A stretch of 64,000 bases of DNA from Daucus carota subsp. sativus. Lineage: Eukaryota > Streptophyta > Magnoliopsida > Apiales > Apiaceae. Shown piece by piece: positions 1-11,484 of the stretch (within the stretch, counting starts at the first letter, position 1; the number at the start of each line of letters is the position of its first letter). The translations under genes were made by a program, and so were the position numbers. The notes below the pieces were generated by a model. It saw only the letters and a program-made list of their open reading frames with translations. It ran no database searches and was not told the origin of the DNA. Location of the stretch: positions 50,305,214 through 50,369,213 of the forward strand of contig NC_030381.2 in NCBI RefSeq assembly GCF_001625215.2. Reading direction: 5' to 3'.

Positions 1-1511
1 ATATTATTTTATCTTTTCAAATTTTCTTAAAAATAATCGATCGTTTAAATGTTCATAAGAGTAAAGATACCATTCGGAGTTTATTTGAATCCGAACTCGC
101 ACGACCTTCACTCGATAATGACATAAAACAGAATCATGCCCCATTGAGGTATGTACATTTATAAGTTGAGGAAACCTATGCTAGTAATTTGATTTTTTTA
201 CAAGCATCTGTAATTTTTTGGCCGTAAAGTGTTCAAAATTAATATTTTAAAAAATTAATAAATATATAATTCGTATTATAATTCAATTTTTTAAATAATA
301 ATTTTAATTATATAATTAAAATTTTTAAAAATATGTGTCAAAACAAGTCAAACGATCTTTATTTCAAAACGGACAAATTACTTAATCAATTATGTATTGT
401 TTTGGTAGAATGTTATTTATTGTTTTGGTAGAATGTAAACAAATGAGCTAAAACACTGGCGCACATACATTGACATGCTAAAATGGTACTCCAAAGATAA
501 AGTTTTGTTTTGTTCGATTGCTCCAGGCAGATGCTTGCAAGTTTGAACACATGCGTCTAAGCAGATGGTGCTCAGCTTTCATTTTCTTAATTTCACTTAT
601 TATATTGTCGTATACATCAGAAGAACATTATAATATTGACTGGTGGATGATTGGCACGGTGTTGCTTAGATAGTTGTGGCGTTTGTTTGGAAGAATCAAA
701 CGCTGATTATGACTTCTATTTTTCTTCATCCGTTTGTGTAAAGAAATAGAAGTATTTTTAGAAGTTGAGAATGCTAGTTTCTCTGCCACCGTTTCTCTTT
801 TTTTCCAAACACTTTATTAACTTATACTCCATTTTTTTACTATAAAAAATCACTTTTTCCATTTTTTTACTATAAAAAATCACTTTTTTTAAATTACCCA
901 AACGGTCCCATTATTTAAGTTCAAACTATAGGTTCAATTCGTTGACCTATAAATTCGACGAGTGTGTAATGATCGTTGTGGTCCATCTGCCTGCATATAA
1001 TATTCAGCAAAATAAAGGTGACAATGAAATTTTGAATTAAGAAGATTAATGGCTCACTTGACCGGTGAAATTTCGTAATATATATGCTACACATTCACAG
1101 GTGCAGATGAATAGAGCACATTTGTACAACAAATGTAATTTAATATACTAGTTAGTTATCAAAAAATTGAGTTATTATTTTCTTTACATAATAAATTTGT
1201 TTGGTGTAATTAATTTAGAAGTAAACCATTTTTTAAAAATTTATGTGGATATATGATTTTTTTTCCTGAAATTAAGTATGAAAATAAGCGTGTCTTCAAG
1301 TATTTGTCAAAAATATTTGTAAAAATCATTTGAAATTTTCAATTATTTTTAATATTTTAAAGTTTTATTTGACGTGCTTGCAAAATTGCAAATTCATATC
1401 TCTGCAAAAAAATTATATTTATTTTAAAAAATCAAATAAATAAATAAATTAACCTATATATTTTTCAAGAAACACCTAATTATTATATATCTTTCCAAAG
1501 CTAGAGTATTA
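1..1511. other. Intergenic, no gene recognised
   Basis: AT-rich sequence with no protein-coding stretch I can relate to a family. It holds two short direct duplications: a roughly 20-base TTGTTTTGGTAGAATGT motif twice near 395-437, and a 30-base unit with ACTATAAAAAATCAC at about 829-890. Nothing else stands out. Confidence 0.6.
829..890. repeat. 30-bp tandem duplication
   Basis: A unit containing TTTTTTTACTATAAAAAATC is present twice head-to-tail with a period of 30 bases and near-perfect identity, which suggests a recent slippage or duplication event. No function is visible. Confidence 0.7.
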
Positions 1512-1765
1512 CTCCCTCCGTCCCGTTTTAGTTATCACATTTGGTTTTGTGTCGGTCAAATTGACTAAAATTTGATTGCAATTTATTAATTTTTTATCAA
1601 CTAAAAAAATAAAAAAAAATATGTCATCGGAAATAACTTTAAATCTACTTTAAGATGTAATTTCAGTTTTTTTAAATAATAAAAGAGTGACTTGTAATTT
1701 TTAGTCAAAAATTAGTCAATTTGACCAACAAAAAAGGAAATGTGACAACTAAGGGACAGAGGGTG
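1512..1765. mobile_element. Stowaway-type MITE (subfamily 2)
   Basis: The left end reads CTCCCTCCGTCCC and the right end GGGACAGAGGGTG, its imperfect inverse complement. Both ends are flanked by TA, the target duplication of Tc1/mariner-derived Stowaway elements. The element is about 254 bp with no coding capacity. Its interior (AGTTATCACATTTGG near one end, TTAGTCAATTTGACC near the other) is shared with the element at 21078-21279, so the two form one subfamily. Confidence 0.85.
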
Positions 1766-2689
1766 TACTTTAAATGACATCTTTACACAGACCTGCCCTA
1801 GTCCCTAGACAGCCAACCTGTGGTTGTGGTAGAATGAGTGTGTATGGTGATCTTTTGCAACGACTTAACATTTAACTGTTTTCCATGGAAATTAGGAATA
1901 ATTTTTACGATTCGTATATAATGTAATTTTGTTATGCCAAATACCATATGAAGGGAATACTTGAATTATTTTTTTCTTAAAAAAAATATTTAATTGCTTG
2001 TAGTTTTAATGTCAAATAAACAGCAATTAACGTCTCTCCCAAATAGTATTCTCAATTCACAATATTCAAATATTGCCAAACTATGTTGCCTTCAATTTGG
2101 GTTTGTGACCCAAGAGAATATTATGCTTTTTTAAGTCTCTCTTATGGGCCATGACCTTTATAATAAATAGGTGCCCAACTTTAAAGAAGAGTATTTTATC
2201 TTAGTGGCCTACCAGTCCATTAAACACGTATTTATATTTTATAGTAATGCAAAGGCCTTTAGTATAGAGTCAAACTAGCCCAGCCCAAAAGCGATAGGCT
2301 ATTATAGCACTACGAGCATACTTGTCAGAAAGTGAAAAAAAATAAAAAATCTGCCATGAGTAGATATCGAAAATTTGTCGAAAATATCACTATTTCAAGA
2401 AATTGTTGCTTAAATCGATACGTTACAGAAATAAAGGTCGTTCCCCTTATCCATTCAATAAAACTTTTTAGGTTGCTTCAATTTAAAATGTGAAGTAAGG
2501 GTTTTTTTTTTTTGATCAAAAGGGGTTTGTTTTTTGACTAGATAAAACCTATACGATTACATGTAAAATTAAAATGATTCTCCGTATTATTTGATTTACT
2601 TAATACCTTTTGTCAGAAGAAAGAGGTAATGTTAGATTGTTTACTATGGTCGAAAACAAGCGGATTATTCATCAACAAACTCAGACTCG

Positions 2690-2975
2690 AGTCAGTACAG
2701 TTAAACGAATCGAATTTGGGCAATAATCCGGCTCGTTTAATTAAAATAGTCGACTCGACTCGTGAAATTAAACGAGTCGGGTTGTAGTAGAGGTTTGCTC
2801 AACTACATGTAAAATTATATGAGCTAACTCGCTCAACTCTTTAAACTCGGCTCGTTTAGCAAAACGAGTTGTCTCGACTCGACTCATAAATAAAATTAAA
2901 CGAATCGAGTTCAGACAAAAGTTTAACCTCAATTAACTAAACGAGTAAATTCGACATGACTCGATTAAACGAAAC
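2690..2975. repeat. Degenerate CTCGTTTA/ACGAGTCGAG-rich repeat
   Basis: About 290 bases are packed with variants of CTCGTTTA, AAACGAGTCG and GACTCGACTC on both strands, for example near 2730, 2770, 2850, 2875 and 2960. The motif recurs irregularly and in both orientations, so the region could fold on itself. It is unlike the surrounding AT-rich DNA. I do not recognise a named element, and there are no clean termini. Confidence 0.6.
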
Positions 2976-3304
2976 TCGATTTGTTCAACTCCAATTATTT
3001 TTAGAATTATTTGTACCAAGAAAAGACTTAGCTGTTGTGACGCTGCCGGGGACCTTAACTTTGATTTGCGAATGAAAAATGGTAGACATATATGATATAG
3101 AAATGAAGGTCCCGCAGCAGCTCCACTTGACAGCCGCTCAACGAATCAGGGCCTCTCTTTCCAAGCCCCACCACCATTTTCAATCCTCCAAATTTCCCGT
3201 TCTTTCGACCGACCTTTTCGCGGACTCAAGCTTCACTTCAGTATCAAAACATCACACATTAAATTAAACAACTCATAAGACACTTTTTATTTGTTTAATA
3301 CTCC

Positions 3305-3475
3305 GTCCCCCCGCCCCCTTAATCCGGGAACATGACTAGACACGGATTTAAATCTTTACAAAATATAATTTCAAAATTTTTTAATTTTTCGAATAAAAAA
3401 TTAATATTTAATATTTACAGTAAAGAAAATTTTAAATATAGAACTATGTTTAATATACAATTAAAATACGTTTTA
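3305..3475. mobile_element. One-ended Stowaway-like MITE remnant
   Basis: Begins with TACTCCGTCCCC, resembling the Stowaway terminus. It continues with an AAAATATAATTTCA-type interior like that of the elements at 13122, 40588 and 45456. The opposite terminus is not recognisable, so this is a decayed copy at best. Confidence 0.35.
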
Positions 3476-4891
3476 CAATTTTGAAAGAAGAATGGCTTTG
3501 GACAACATGCATCGTGAGTTCAACTTAAGTCGAAATGCCCGAGACCAGACCAGGTTTAAATTTGTGCTTATTCCTGTTCCGAGAGGCCCTGTGAAAACAC
3601 AAAACCGACTTGTATTACTAATTAAGTAGTTTTCTCGAATAAACGTATGATTAGCCGAATGGACAGGCGATGTAAAAACAATGAGCCTATCATATTCAAA
3701 TGCTACCTGACTTTGCAATTTTTGGGCGGTTTATATTGCTTTGCCTCCCGGGCATGGCATTGTAATCAAGGTCTTTACTAGTCTAGCCACATATATATGG
3801 ATTATGGATATGCATTGTGTTCATCATGCCGTCATTTCCTGATATATCGATCTTCAAGATACGCTATAATACGACGTTGACAGTCTCGGACACCCATTGC
3901 CAATGTTCGAATTTTGGTGGAAGACCGTTACATATTGTTGCTACTAATTTCAGTTAGAAAAACAATCCTCACTCGACACCTCAAAGCTGACCAGTATAAA
4001 AACACTGTGATCCGTCCTCGTTTACCTTCCGAACTTCGAATAGGTTGGTGAATTAGTGAAAAATAAGCAACTAGTTCCCGAATAGAGAGATTACAACACA
4101 ATCATAATATATTCTCTAAAAAGGTCAATGCTAATGAAACCAGGAGCCTGTAAGAATATATTTTGGTTATATACGAATCTAATGTCTAGTGGAAGTGTTG
4201 AAATTTGTATACCAGGAGAGCTTCTGTCCCTCTCATTTCGCTGTGCAATACGTACACCTACGAATCTATTTCAAGAAACCTATAGAATCTTCCCCAGTAT
4301 TTTAAGACATCTTTATTATTTTTATGCAGATTACATTTGAGGTTAATCTATTAGTGCTCAACTTGTCAGTTTGTTGTCATGCAGCTGTGTATGATCCAGT
4401 TTTAATATAGATTATTGCCGCCCATCATAATTTACTATGAAAAGTACTGCTTCCAATTATATCTTAGCGGTGGCCTGAGGTCACCCCTTAATCCTTATTG
4501 TATTACCAATTTGCATGATAAATCTGATATAAACCAACCACTTAATCTTGGATTAAGACAGCTAATATCATTCTTAATCCTCATTAGATCTAATACACCA
4601 TCCATTTGCAGCTATATACCATTGATAATTCAATTGTTTTACTAATCTGAAGAAGTAGCATTTTCCATCAACTTGCATTTTGGACACTGTAGTAATCAAG
4701 CTGCAGACAGACACAAAGACAAACATCTTTTAAATCTGGTTTAGGATACTTAAACATTCTATCAATTCACTGCTTCATTCACTTAGTTGTTGCATGACAT
4801 ATTGACATTGACATTCTAGTAGTGACCTAATTTTATATATCACTTTTCGAGATATTGGTGTGCCTACCCCCTCACTCTCTTTTCATCCACA

Positions 4892-4901
4892 TTATATATA
4901 C
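4892..4901 (+). promoter_or_regulatory. TATA-like box of the PB1 gene
   Basis: TTATATATAC lies about 110 bases before the PB1 start codon, at a distance that would leave a 5' leader of roughly 80 bases. Position and composition fit a plant TATA box; no transcript evidence is available. Confidence 0.5.
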
Positions 4902-5008
4902 ACATTGAGAAAGTGAGGCATTCTTTACATTACTAGCTGCTCCCACCAAATTCTCCGAAAAATTTGGAGCACTTGTGTGTTCAGCTACAAATTTAGCTCT
5001 AGCTAAGA

Positions 5009-6244
5009 ATGGCTTCTCACCGTGCAGCTGAATACGATTCCCTGAACTCAACACCACGGTCATCAGACCTCCAGGACCCTCGAGTCCGTTTCATGTGCAG
5101 CTTTGGTGGCAAAATCTTGCCCCGCCCCCACGATGATCAACTCCGTTATGTTGGTGGAGACACTCGTATAGTTGCCATCAACAGGCACACCACCTTCTCA
5201 TCTTTACTCGAAAAGCTGGCCAAGTTTTCAGGTACAACAAGTATTAGCATGAAGTACCAGCTCCCGAATGAAGATCTTGATGCGCTTATTACAATAACGA
5301 ATGACGAAGATATCGAGAACATGATGGATGAGTACGACAGATTAGTACAAAACAATCCGCCTCACTCCAAGTTGGCTCGGCTTCGAATCTTCTTATTTCC
5401 AACTGATGTCGATTCGAGGAATAGTAGCATAAGCTCGCTAAGCTCACTCCTTAATGGTTCTATTAAAAGGGAGCATTGGTTTTTTGATGCTTTAAATGGA
5501 AGGCCCGGATCAGGTCTGTATCGACTTGGATCCGAGGCCTCGTCGATTGTATCCGAAGTCCCGGAGTATCTCTTCGGGATTGAAAATTCGGATGAACAGT
5601 CTCGTGAGTCCAAGTCCAGGACGAGGCGTGTTCTAAATGATAACGCCTCGGATCCAGGTTCTCCTGCTCCAGTTGCATCACCGTTTTGCTCCACTTCTTC
5701 GGGCCTGGGACCGACTTACATGCCACCGGTTCCTGATCTTCAACCGGTTAAGACCAAGCCTGAAATCCCAGTTTCTGAACCGAAGCAGGGTTCGGTTCAA
5801 GAGGTCACCGAAACTATCGACCCGAAGTTTGTACAACAGGGCTATGGTGATAACTCAATGTGGCATTATGGACCAGGTGGCCAGTATCTGAACCCGGGAG
5901 TACAAAACATGCCGGTTTATTACCTCCCGGGTTCAGTCCCACCACCCGGAACAGTTGGCCTACAACAGGTTCCAATGCAGGCACAATTTGTACAAAGATA
6001 TTCAGTAGGCCATAATCAAATCCCCGTGGGACTGCATCAGCAAGTTCCAGGCATGAATCAGGTGTACGCTAGAGAAAGGAATCCATATGATATTCGAAGA
6101 ACTCCTAGTGGAGTTAGCCAACATGAAGTTTACTATGAAGTTGGAAATGCAGGCACAGTTCCAATGTATTCAAGAATGGTAGCTCCAGGTGGTGAAGAGA
6201 TCGAAGGATCAGGAAATGAATACAATACCGGTCGGGTACTATAG
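5009..6244 (+). CDS. PB1-domain (octicosapeptide/Phox/Bem1p) protein, 411 aa
   Basis: Intronless gene for a plant PB1-domain protein. The PB1 fold covers about residues 27-131. A conserved lysine in the first strand (FGGKILPRP, K35) is the basic face. The acidic OPCA-type segment follows at about 83-110 (YQLPNEDLDALITITNDEDI). Having both faces would allow head-to-tail self-association or pairing with other PB1 proteins. From about residue 190 the chain is low-complexity, rich in Pro, Gln, Val and Gly, and probably disordered. No kinase or DNA-binding domain is attached, so this is the stand-alone PB1 class whose function is mostly unknown. The ATG at 5009 is the first in frame after a TATA-like box at 4892. 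The next gene runs convergently, 576 bases away. Confidence 0.9.
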   Translation: MASHRAAEYDSLNSTPRSSDLQDPRVRFMCSFGGKILPRPHDDQLRYVGGDTRIVAINRHTTFSSLLEKLAKFSGTTSISMKYQLPNEDLDALITITNDEDIENMMDEYDRLVQNNPPHSKLARLRIFLFPTDVDSRNSSISSLSSLLNGSIKREHWFFDALNGRPGSGLYRLGSEASSIVSEVPEYLFGIENSDEQSRESKSRTRRVLNDNASDPGSPAPVASPFCSTSSGLGPTYMPPVPDLQPVKTKPEIPVSEPKQGSVQEVTETIDPKFVQQGYGDNSMWHYGPGGQYLNPGVQNMPVYYLPGSVPPPGTVGLQQVPMQAQFVQRYSVGHNQIPVGLHQQVPGMNQVYARERNPYDIRRTPSGVSQHEVYYEVGNAGTVPMYSRMVAPGGEEIEGSGNEYNTGRVL

Positions 6245-6820
6245 TGATTGCCTATTAAGTTTATTGTTGTTTAAGTATCGGTTTTCTGTAAGTTATTAAT
6301 GATGGACTACATAAAACACTCCTGTACAGAGTGGGATTGGATTGTTAATTCTGCAGTCAAAATGTAAATGCATATTATGTATGTTCTGGTTTGGTTCAAT
6401 TCCTTTTACATTTGTACATTTTTTGAACTGTTATAGTCATATCCGCGGCTTTGATATACGTAGTACTTTTATTTTGATAGTTCAAGCATCATTTTGGCAT
6501 TAGTATTCGCTTGTGAGCAACAACTGAGGTTGCAGCCTATCTTGAATGTTAACAAAGCTGGAGTTGAGAACTTCTGAATGTATACGATGAAGCCATTCTC
6601 TTGTAAGAGAGTCAGTACTGTGTCATTGAACACTTGGTAATATCTGATTTCAGATTTTAGATTGAACGGAAGTACCAAATGAAGAGCTAACAGTACTTTT
6701 ATTTTCAGAAACAGCAGACAAGTTTTTACATATTCACTTTCCTCTGTTAATTAAAATGCATCACATTCTGAGACAACTGCAGGTTGATTACACTACAGCA
6801 TATGACAGAACATTTATAAG
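6245..6820. other. Convergent 3' intergenic spacer
   Basis: These 576 bases separate the stop codons of the PB1 gene (+) and the DUF4220 gene (-), so they must hold both 3' untranslated regions. No separate gene is recognised; a 69-residue antisense open frame here looks random. Confidence 0.6.
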
Positions 6821-8998
6821 CTACTTTCCCACAATCAGCTTTGCTCTAGCATGACCCTCATTTATCTGGAATTGATCTCCCAGGCCAAAATGAGCCATCA
6901 ATAACCAAACAATAGTTATAAGATCCCCGCCTTTGCTAAGTTGTTGTGCATGGGAGTCTGACCTGATATGAGTTGCAGCAAATGATAGCAATTCTACCCA
7001 AACTTTGCTTATAATGAACCACTTATCTACCTTCCCATTTTCCGTGTCTTTCTGAGGTAACTTTCTCAATGTATGCGCCAAAATGGCTGCATCAAACAAC
7101 ACAGATTTACTTCTATCCCCCTTTATAGTAATTGGTTCTACCTCGGTATTGACTGCAAGAATACTTTCACAGGCCAATTGCAACACCCCTGGATCCATTG
7201 CCCTTCCAAAACAAGAACTAAACCAATTACTTGGGAGTGCTACATTACTGTTTTTAAAGAATTTTGAAGCCTCAGCACATGTATCTCGAAACCTTATTAA
7301 CCCAATGCCTGCCACTGCAGCCATCATGTTAGGCTGCATAACCAGAAGATATATCATGTAATCTGAAATCAGCTTAGCAATATCGCGGTAATCCTTGTTT
7401 AGTGGCTTATCTTCCTTATCATTGTAGCAAAGGTCAGTAGCAATGTGCCACAAAAGAAGACTCTGATCATAGTCAACATCAACCACAAATGGAAGTAATT
7501 CTTTCCGGCCATAATCTTTTATTCTGAGCACCCATTCACCTTTGGCTGAACATATTTCTCTAGCCGTTTCCAGATCATCCGCCATCTGAGATTTCCCTTT
7601 CAGCTCTGCAAAAATAAAGTCTCTTAATTTATCATCGAATCCTGCACAATCCACATACCAAATCTCATCCAAAAATGTAGTAAGGCCCATATAATCATAA
7701 ATAAGTTCTCTCTTCCTAGGACGTCTGTTTAGGCAATAATATATCAAGTTGTATGTTGACATAGTTTCAGCCCATCTGCGCGATATGATTGGTAAAGAGA
7801 CCGCGAAGCAACTTAAATTCAATTTTCTAGTCTTTATTTCCAACAACCAGCTTCGGAGCCTATAAGATCTGGACTTAGTACTTGAGTTGTCTGGATCTGG
7901 TGACTTCCTGAGAGCCACAGTGGTCCAATCTGAGAAAATAAGCATAGCAAATGCAATAACATCCAATGTAATTGCCCCGAGAAGTAAAGTATAAGTCACC
8001 CCTACATCAAACCCTTGGAAATTTTCCTTATCAATGTAATAGAAGAGTACAAAGGACATGATGACTGCAACGGAGGAGATACACCGACAGCAGTATCCTA
8101 GTCCATCGTACACAACAGGGAGCTTGGTGAAGAGAACTTCATAAAGAAAATTGAGTTCCACCTCTACTACTCTGAATGCATCTTCAGCTGATCTTGCAAG
8201 AAAGAAGTCTCGGCTCTGGTTGCGTTCACGAAAGCTAAAAATAAGACCAACCACAAGGCCTTTAAATGTCTCAAAGTAGCGATAAGCATACTGCACCACT
8301 TGCAAGTCTGTTAAATCATCTTTATTAAATCTGTTGGCAGCCTTGATAACCCTATCTGGCTCCGCAAGCATTTCAATCCGTGTGGGAAGTCTAGCAATTT
8401 TTTTCGAGTGGTACTCATCCATGAGTTTAGCATAGTTTGGCCCTGGATCCGGCTCTGTAAGCATAGAGTCACGAAAGCTACTTGCACTTGCAAGATATAG
8501 AGACCTTGTGCGCTCAGCGTACTTGATGATTCCAGATAAAAACACCAGTAAAGTTGGGATCCATAGATTTTCTTTAACTGGAAGGGCTTGAATGAAAACA
8601 TAAATCACAGCAATACATTGGAATAATAAGCCGAATAGATGCCTGAGCCACAGCTCATTATCCTCCAGAGCAAATGCAGTTATCGTATCTGGACCACCTA
8701 GGTGTACTAAAAGAAAAGGAGCCCAGAACGCGTAAAGGTCATAATCTGTAGAGCTATTGTCTTTGGTTGGTGGATCGCTGTTACTACTGGCTATGAGTCC
8801 AACTGCAAAGTTTGCTGCCCAATCAGCAAGCAAGTATGCTGACCAAAGGGGCACAATGATCCAACCGTGTGATGTCTTCTTTCTTAGGGGAGCAACTAGA
8901 ACTAACAATGTTTGGAGGAAAAGACTTAAAAAAATGAAACTCCGAAGATCCCAGACATCCCAAAGTGACTTCCAAGCTTTGGGTAAGAGGTCAGCCAT
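6821..8998 (-). CDS. DUF4220/DUF594 multi-pass membrane protein, 725 aa
   Basis: Single-exon gene for a plant-specific membrane protein. The N-terminal DUF4220 part has hydrophobic segments at about residues 20-38, 46-69, 88-101, 119-138 and 146-160. It carries the family signature GGPDTITAFALEDNELWLRH at 101-120. Two more hydrophobic segments lie near 305-325 and 335-355. The C-terminal DUF594 domain, about 635-700, contains KVWVEL, HA..L..GG and VWLLMAHFG. The family is often clustered and expanded in plants, and no biochemical role is established. At 725 residues the length is normal for the family, and the reading frame is intact. The start is the ATG at 8998, just before the conserved N-terminal Trp-rich region (WKSLWDVWDLRS). 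Confidence 0.9.
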   Translation of the reverse strand: MADLLPKAWKSLWDVWDLRSFIFLSLFLQTLLVLVAPLRKKTSHGWIIVPLWSAYLLADWAANFAVGLIASSNSDPPTKDNSSTDYDLYAFWAPFLLVHLGGPDTITAFALEDNELWLRHLFGLLFQCIAVIYVFIQALPVKENLWIPTLLVFLSGIIKYAERTRSLYLASASSFRDSMLTEPDPGPNYAKLMDEYHSKKIARLPTRIEMLAEPDRVIKAANRFNKDDLTDLQVVQYAYRYFETFKGLVVGLIFSFRERNQSRDFFLARSAEDAFRVVEVELNFLYEVLFTKLPVVYDGLGYCCRCISSVAVIMSFVLFYYIDKENFQGFDVGVTYTLLLGAITLDVIAFAMLIFSDWTTVALRKSPDPDNSSTKSRSYRLRSWLLEIKTRKLNLSCFAVSLPIISRRWAETMSTYNLIYYCLNRRPRKRELIYDYMGLTTFLDEIWYVDCAGFDDKLRDFIFAELKGKSQMADDLETAREICSAKGEWVLRIKDYGRKELLPFVVDVDYDQSLLLWHIATDLCYNDKEDKPLNKDYRDIAKLISDYMIYLLVMQPNMMAAVAGIGLIRFRDTCAEASKFFKNSNVALPSNWFSSCFGRAMDPGVLQLACESILAVNTEVEPITIKGDRSKSVLFDAAILAHTLRKLPQKDTENGKVDKWFIISKVWVELLSFAATHIRSDSHAQQLSKGGDLITIVWLLMAHFGLGDQFQINEGHARAKLIVGK

Positions 8999-11484
8999 GC
9001 TACAGTGTTTCGAGTTCCTTGCTTGCTCTGGCTATTTGTGCTCAAGTGGCTAGAAAGCACAAGAACAATATATGAACATCAGGGAATCAATGTCGTTTGT
9101 TATCTAAGAGTATTTTTTGAAATAAAATCACAAAAATTAACATATCCGCGCCCATGTCTTGTCAATGCCAGACACAGGTATAGTAGCAAAAACCGAACAG
9201 AAAGGTAACATAAATTGTCGCTATGATTATGATGATGGTTGTAAGATTACCAAAATGTCAAGTTGTGGAAGATAACATCAAATTCTCTTTGTAACAAAAT
9301 ATGATTAGTTGCATCAAGTAACTTCGAGCATGAGCTCTGATACCATATTAACTAACCAATTCTCCCAAAACCTAAAGGTGTTGGGAGGAAGGCTTAGCAA
9401 GATCATATTATATTCTAACAAGTAACAACTAAACCAGTTGAACATTCATCCCACGATTTGAAGAAGCTAGTAAAAATCCGACATCCATTATCAGGTCTAA
9501 AACATATATGAGACAGAACAAATTATCTAAATATGAAGGCTGGCGAATCAACATCATTTTACTATATACTGAAGCAAAAAGATCAAGAAAATAAAGGAAT
9601 CACTTACACTTGAAGATCTCAGTCTGTCTGGATTATATGAGACTTGTTATCCATAAAAACTATGCTTGCTGTATGTAGTTGACAGTAGAATAGAACATCG
9701 CAACTTCTGCAAATTGAAGGCACGTTTACTGGCAAAATTATGTAAATACGAATTTAAGCCAATGCAGTAGAGATAACAGACATAAAAAATGAAGATGAAG
9801 CCTAACTCCTCCTAAACAATGTTGACTTCTCCAAGTCATTTATCGATCGTCAACCCTCACAAGAGGAGTAAAGTATACCCATATAATAACATATGTAGCC
9901 AGAGACAGCCTTTCAGCATGTAACAGAAAATGTCAAATCCAAATTATTTTTAGTTTTAAATCTGCAGCGCTGAATCTGACCTATAATTCTGCTCAATCGA
10001 TCAAGTGCTTCGTGGAAATCTAAACCATTTCTTGTTCTCATTAAGTGCCCGCGCAATCCTCCTTTTTTTTTTTTGGGGAATAATTTTGTTTCTTGGATCT
10101 ACCATGCATGTTTGTTATCGAGATGATCTCCCGTTCTTTTTTTGTTCAGACCAGTTAGCAAGTCTTACTAATGTACTTTATGTGTTGGATCCTAGATTCC
10201 TAGTTCTTATAATCAAGCAACTCTGATCCTAATGAGCTTGTTGTCTTGAATGCTAAATTAGCAGCACTAAGAAATGGCAGGCTAAAATTAGTTGTATACC
10301 AGTGCTTTACAATTTTTTATGGAAGGCTAGCTGTTGAAAATAGGAAAAATCGGATACTTGCGGATCTGACCTCGAGAACATACCAAGCAACATGTTGCAT
10401 GTTTTTTTAAACGTCTGAATCAGTATGACGCATGTGTAGTGACGTTTTTATCTCAAGATGAACTGCCAGTTTGTGGAGGAGTTGATTAAATAAGCAACCA
10501 AAGCTGTATATAGTATTTGTTATCTAATTGATTATTTGTATTCAAATCACAATTTGTAGTTGGCCGTTGAGGAGAAATTCTAAAAATATATGTATAACTG
10601 ATAAAGAAATAGTTAATCCTTTGTATAAATTGACGGATTGACAATTCCTCAATTTTAAAAACATATGTATTAATGAGAATAAAAAATTAAATTATCATAT
10701 ATATTGATGGAGCATGCTAAAATCCTAAAAGAAATTGGAGTAATTAATTGATTGATGGTCAGCAATTTAATTGATGGATTAATAAAAGGTATAATTAAAA
10801 GTTTATAAATTCATTGATTTAGTTGACGAATTAATTATTTAAATAATTTGTAATAGTTATATAAAAATTAGTACAATAGTAATTTTCCTTATACAGCAAC
10901 AAACTAAATTAACGAATTAACCTATTGTGACGTTGTAGAAATTAGTCGGAATAAACATGTCATTATAAAGAAATTGAATTAACCTCGTTTTCACAGTTTA
11001 GATTGCTCCTATTTCGCTCGCCGTTATTATGAGAATCGTTTTTACTTTCTTTTCCTCAGGCTGCTAAGATATGTTTCAGTTATCCAGGTTGTCTTTTGAA
11101 TCAAGGAATAATAAAATGAACTTACGCAGACTATTGCAAATGGGATTGATCACAGTGATTTAAGTGCACAAGGGATAAAAAATCGAGTTCATAACAAGCT
11201 GAGGCTCAAGCTCGACATCATGTAAAGACAAACAAAAAAATATAGTTGTACCACATTATATGTATCCAGTTCTACCAATCTCTGTATTGCCATACTATCA
11301 GTATAGGCCCAATCCAATGCTTATGGCCTTATGGAATTGTTTTGTAGAGCTGACTATTTCGATGGATATATATTTATATGTCTTATAATTTCATCACATT
11401 CATTATCACAATTTCAAGAATTTAGTTCGCTCGTTTGTACGGAGAGAGGTCAAATTAGTACCGCCTGACCTTGTACCCTGGTTA
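8999..11484. other. Intergenic region upstream of the DUF4220 gene
   Basis: No gene is recognised. It includes the 5' flank of the DUF4220 gene, a TRIM-like LTR and primer-site fossil near 9334-9420, and otherwise AT-rich unique DNA. A 73-residue open frame at 10005-10226 is hydrophobic but has no family likeness. Confidence 0.55.
9334..9420 (-). mobile_element. TRIM/Copia-like LTR and primer-binding-site fossil
   Basis: On the minus strand the sequence opens with TGTTAGAATATAATATGATC, reads through a short LTR-like stretch, and is followed by TGGTATCAGAGC, the primer-binding site complementary to initiator methionine tRNA. This arrangement is typical of small non-coding LTR elements (TRIM class) and Copia relatives. 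Only one terminus is found, with no coding domain nearby, so it is a broken, old fragment. Confidence 0.5.

Larger units (their letters stand above)
1766..5008. other. Intergenic region upstream of the PB1 gene
   Basis: No gene is recognised here. The stretch contains the CTCGTTTA-rich repeat at 2690-2975, a one-ended MITE remnant near 3305 and, close to its right edge, the TATA-like promoter of the PB1 gene. A 62-residue open frame at 3079-3267 has no recognisable family and no codon signal I trust. Confidence 0.55.

Noticed and set aside
5362-5694. 110-codon antisense frame within the PB1 gene
   Set aside because: Shadow of a well-supported sense gene, with no domain of its own.
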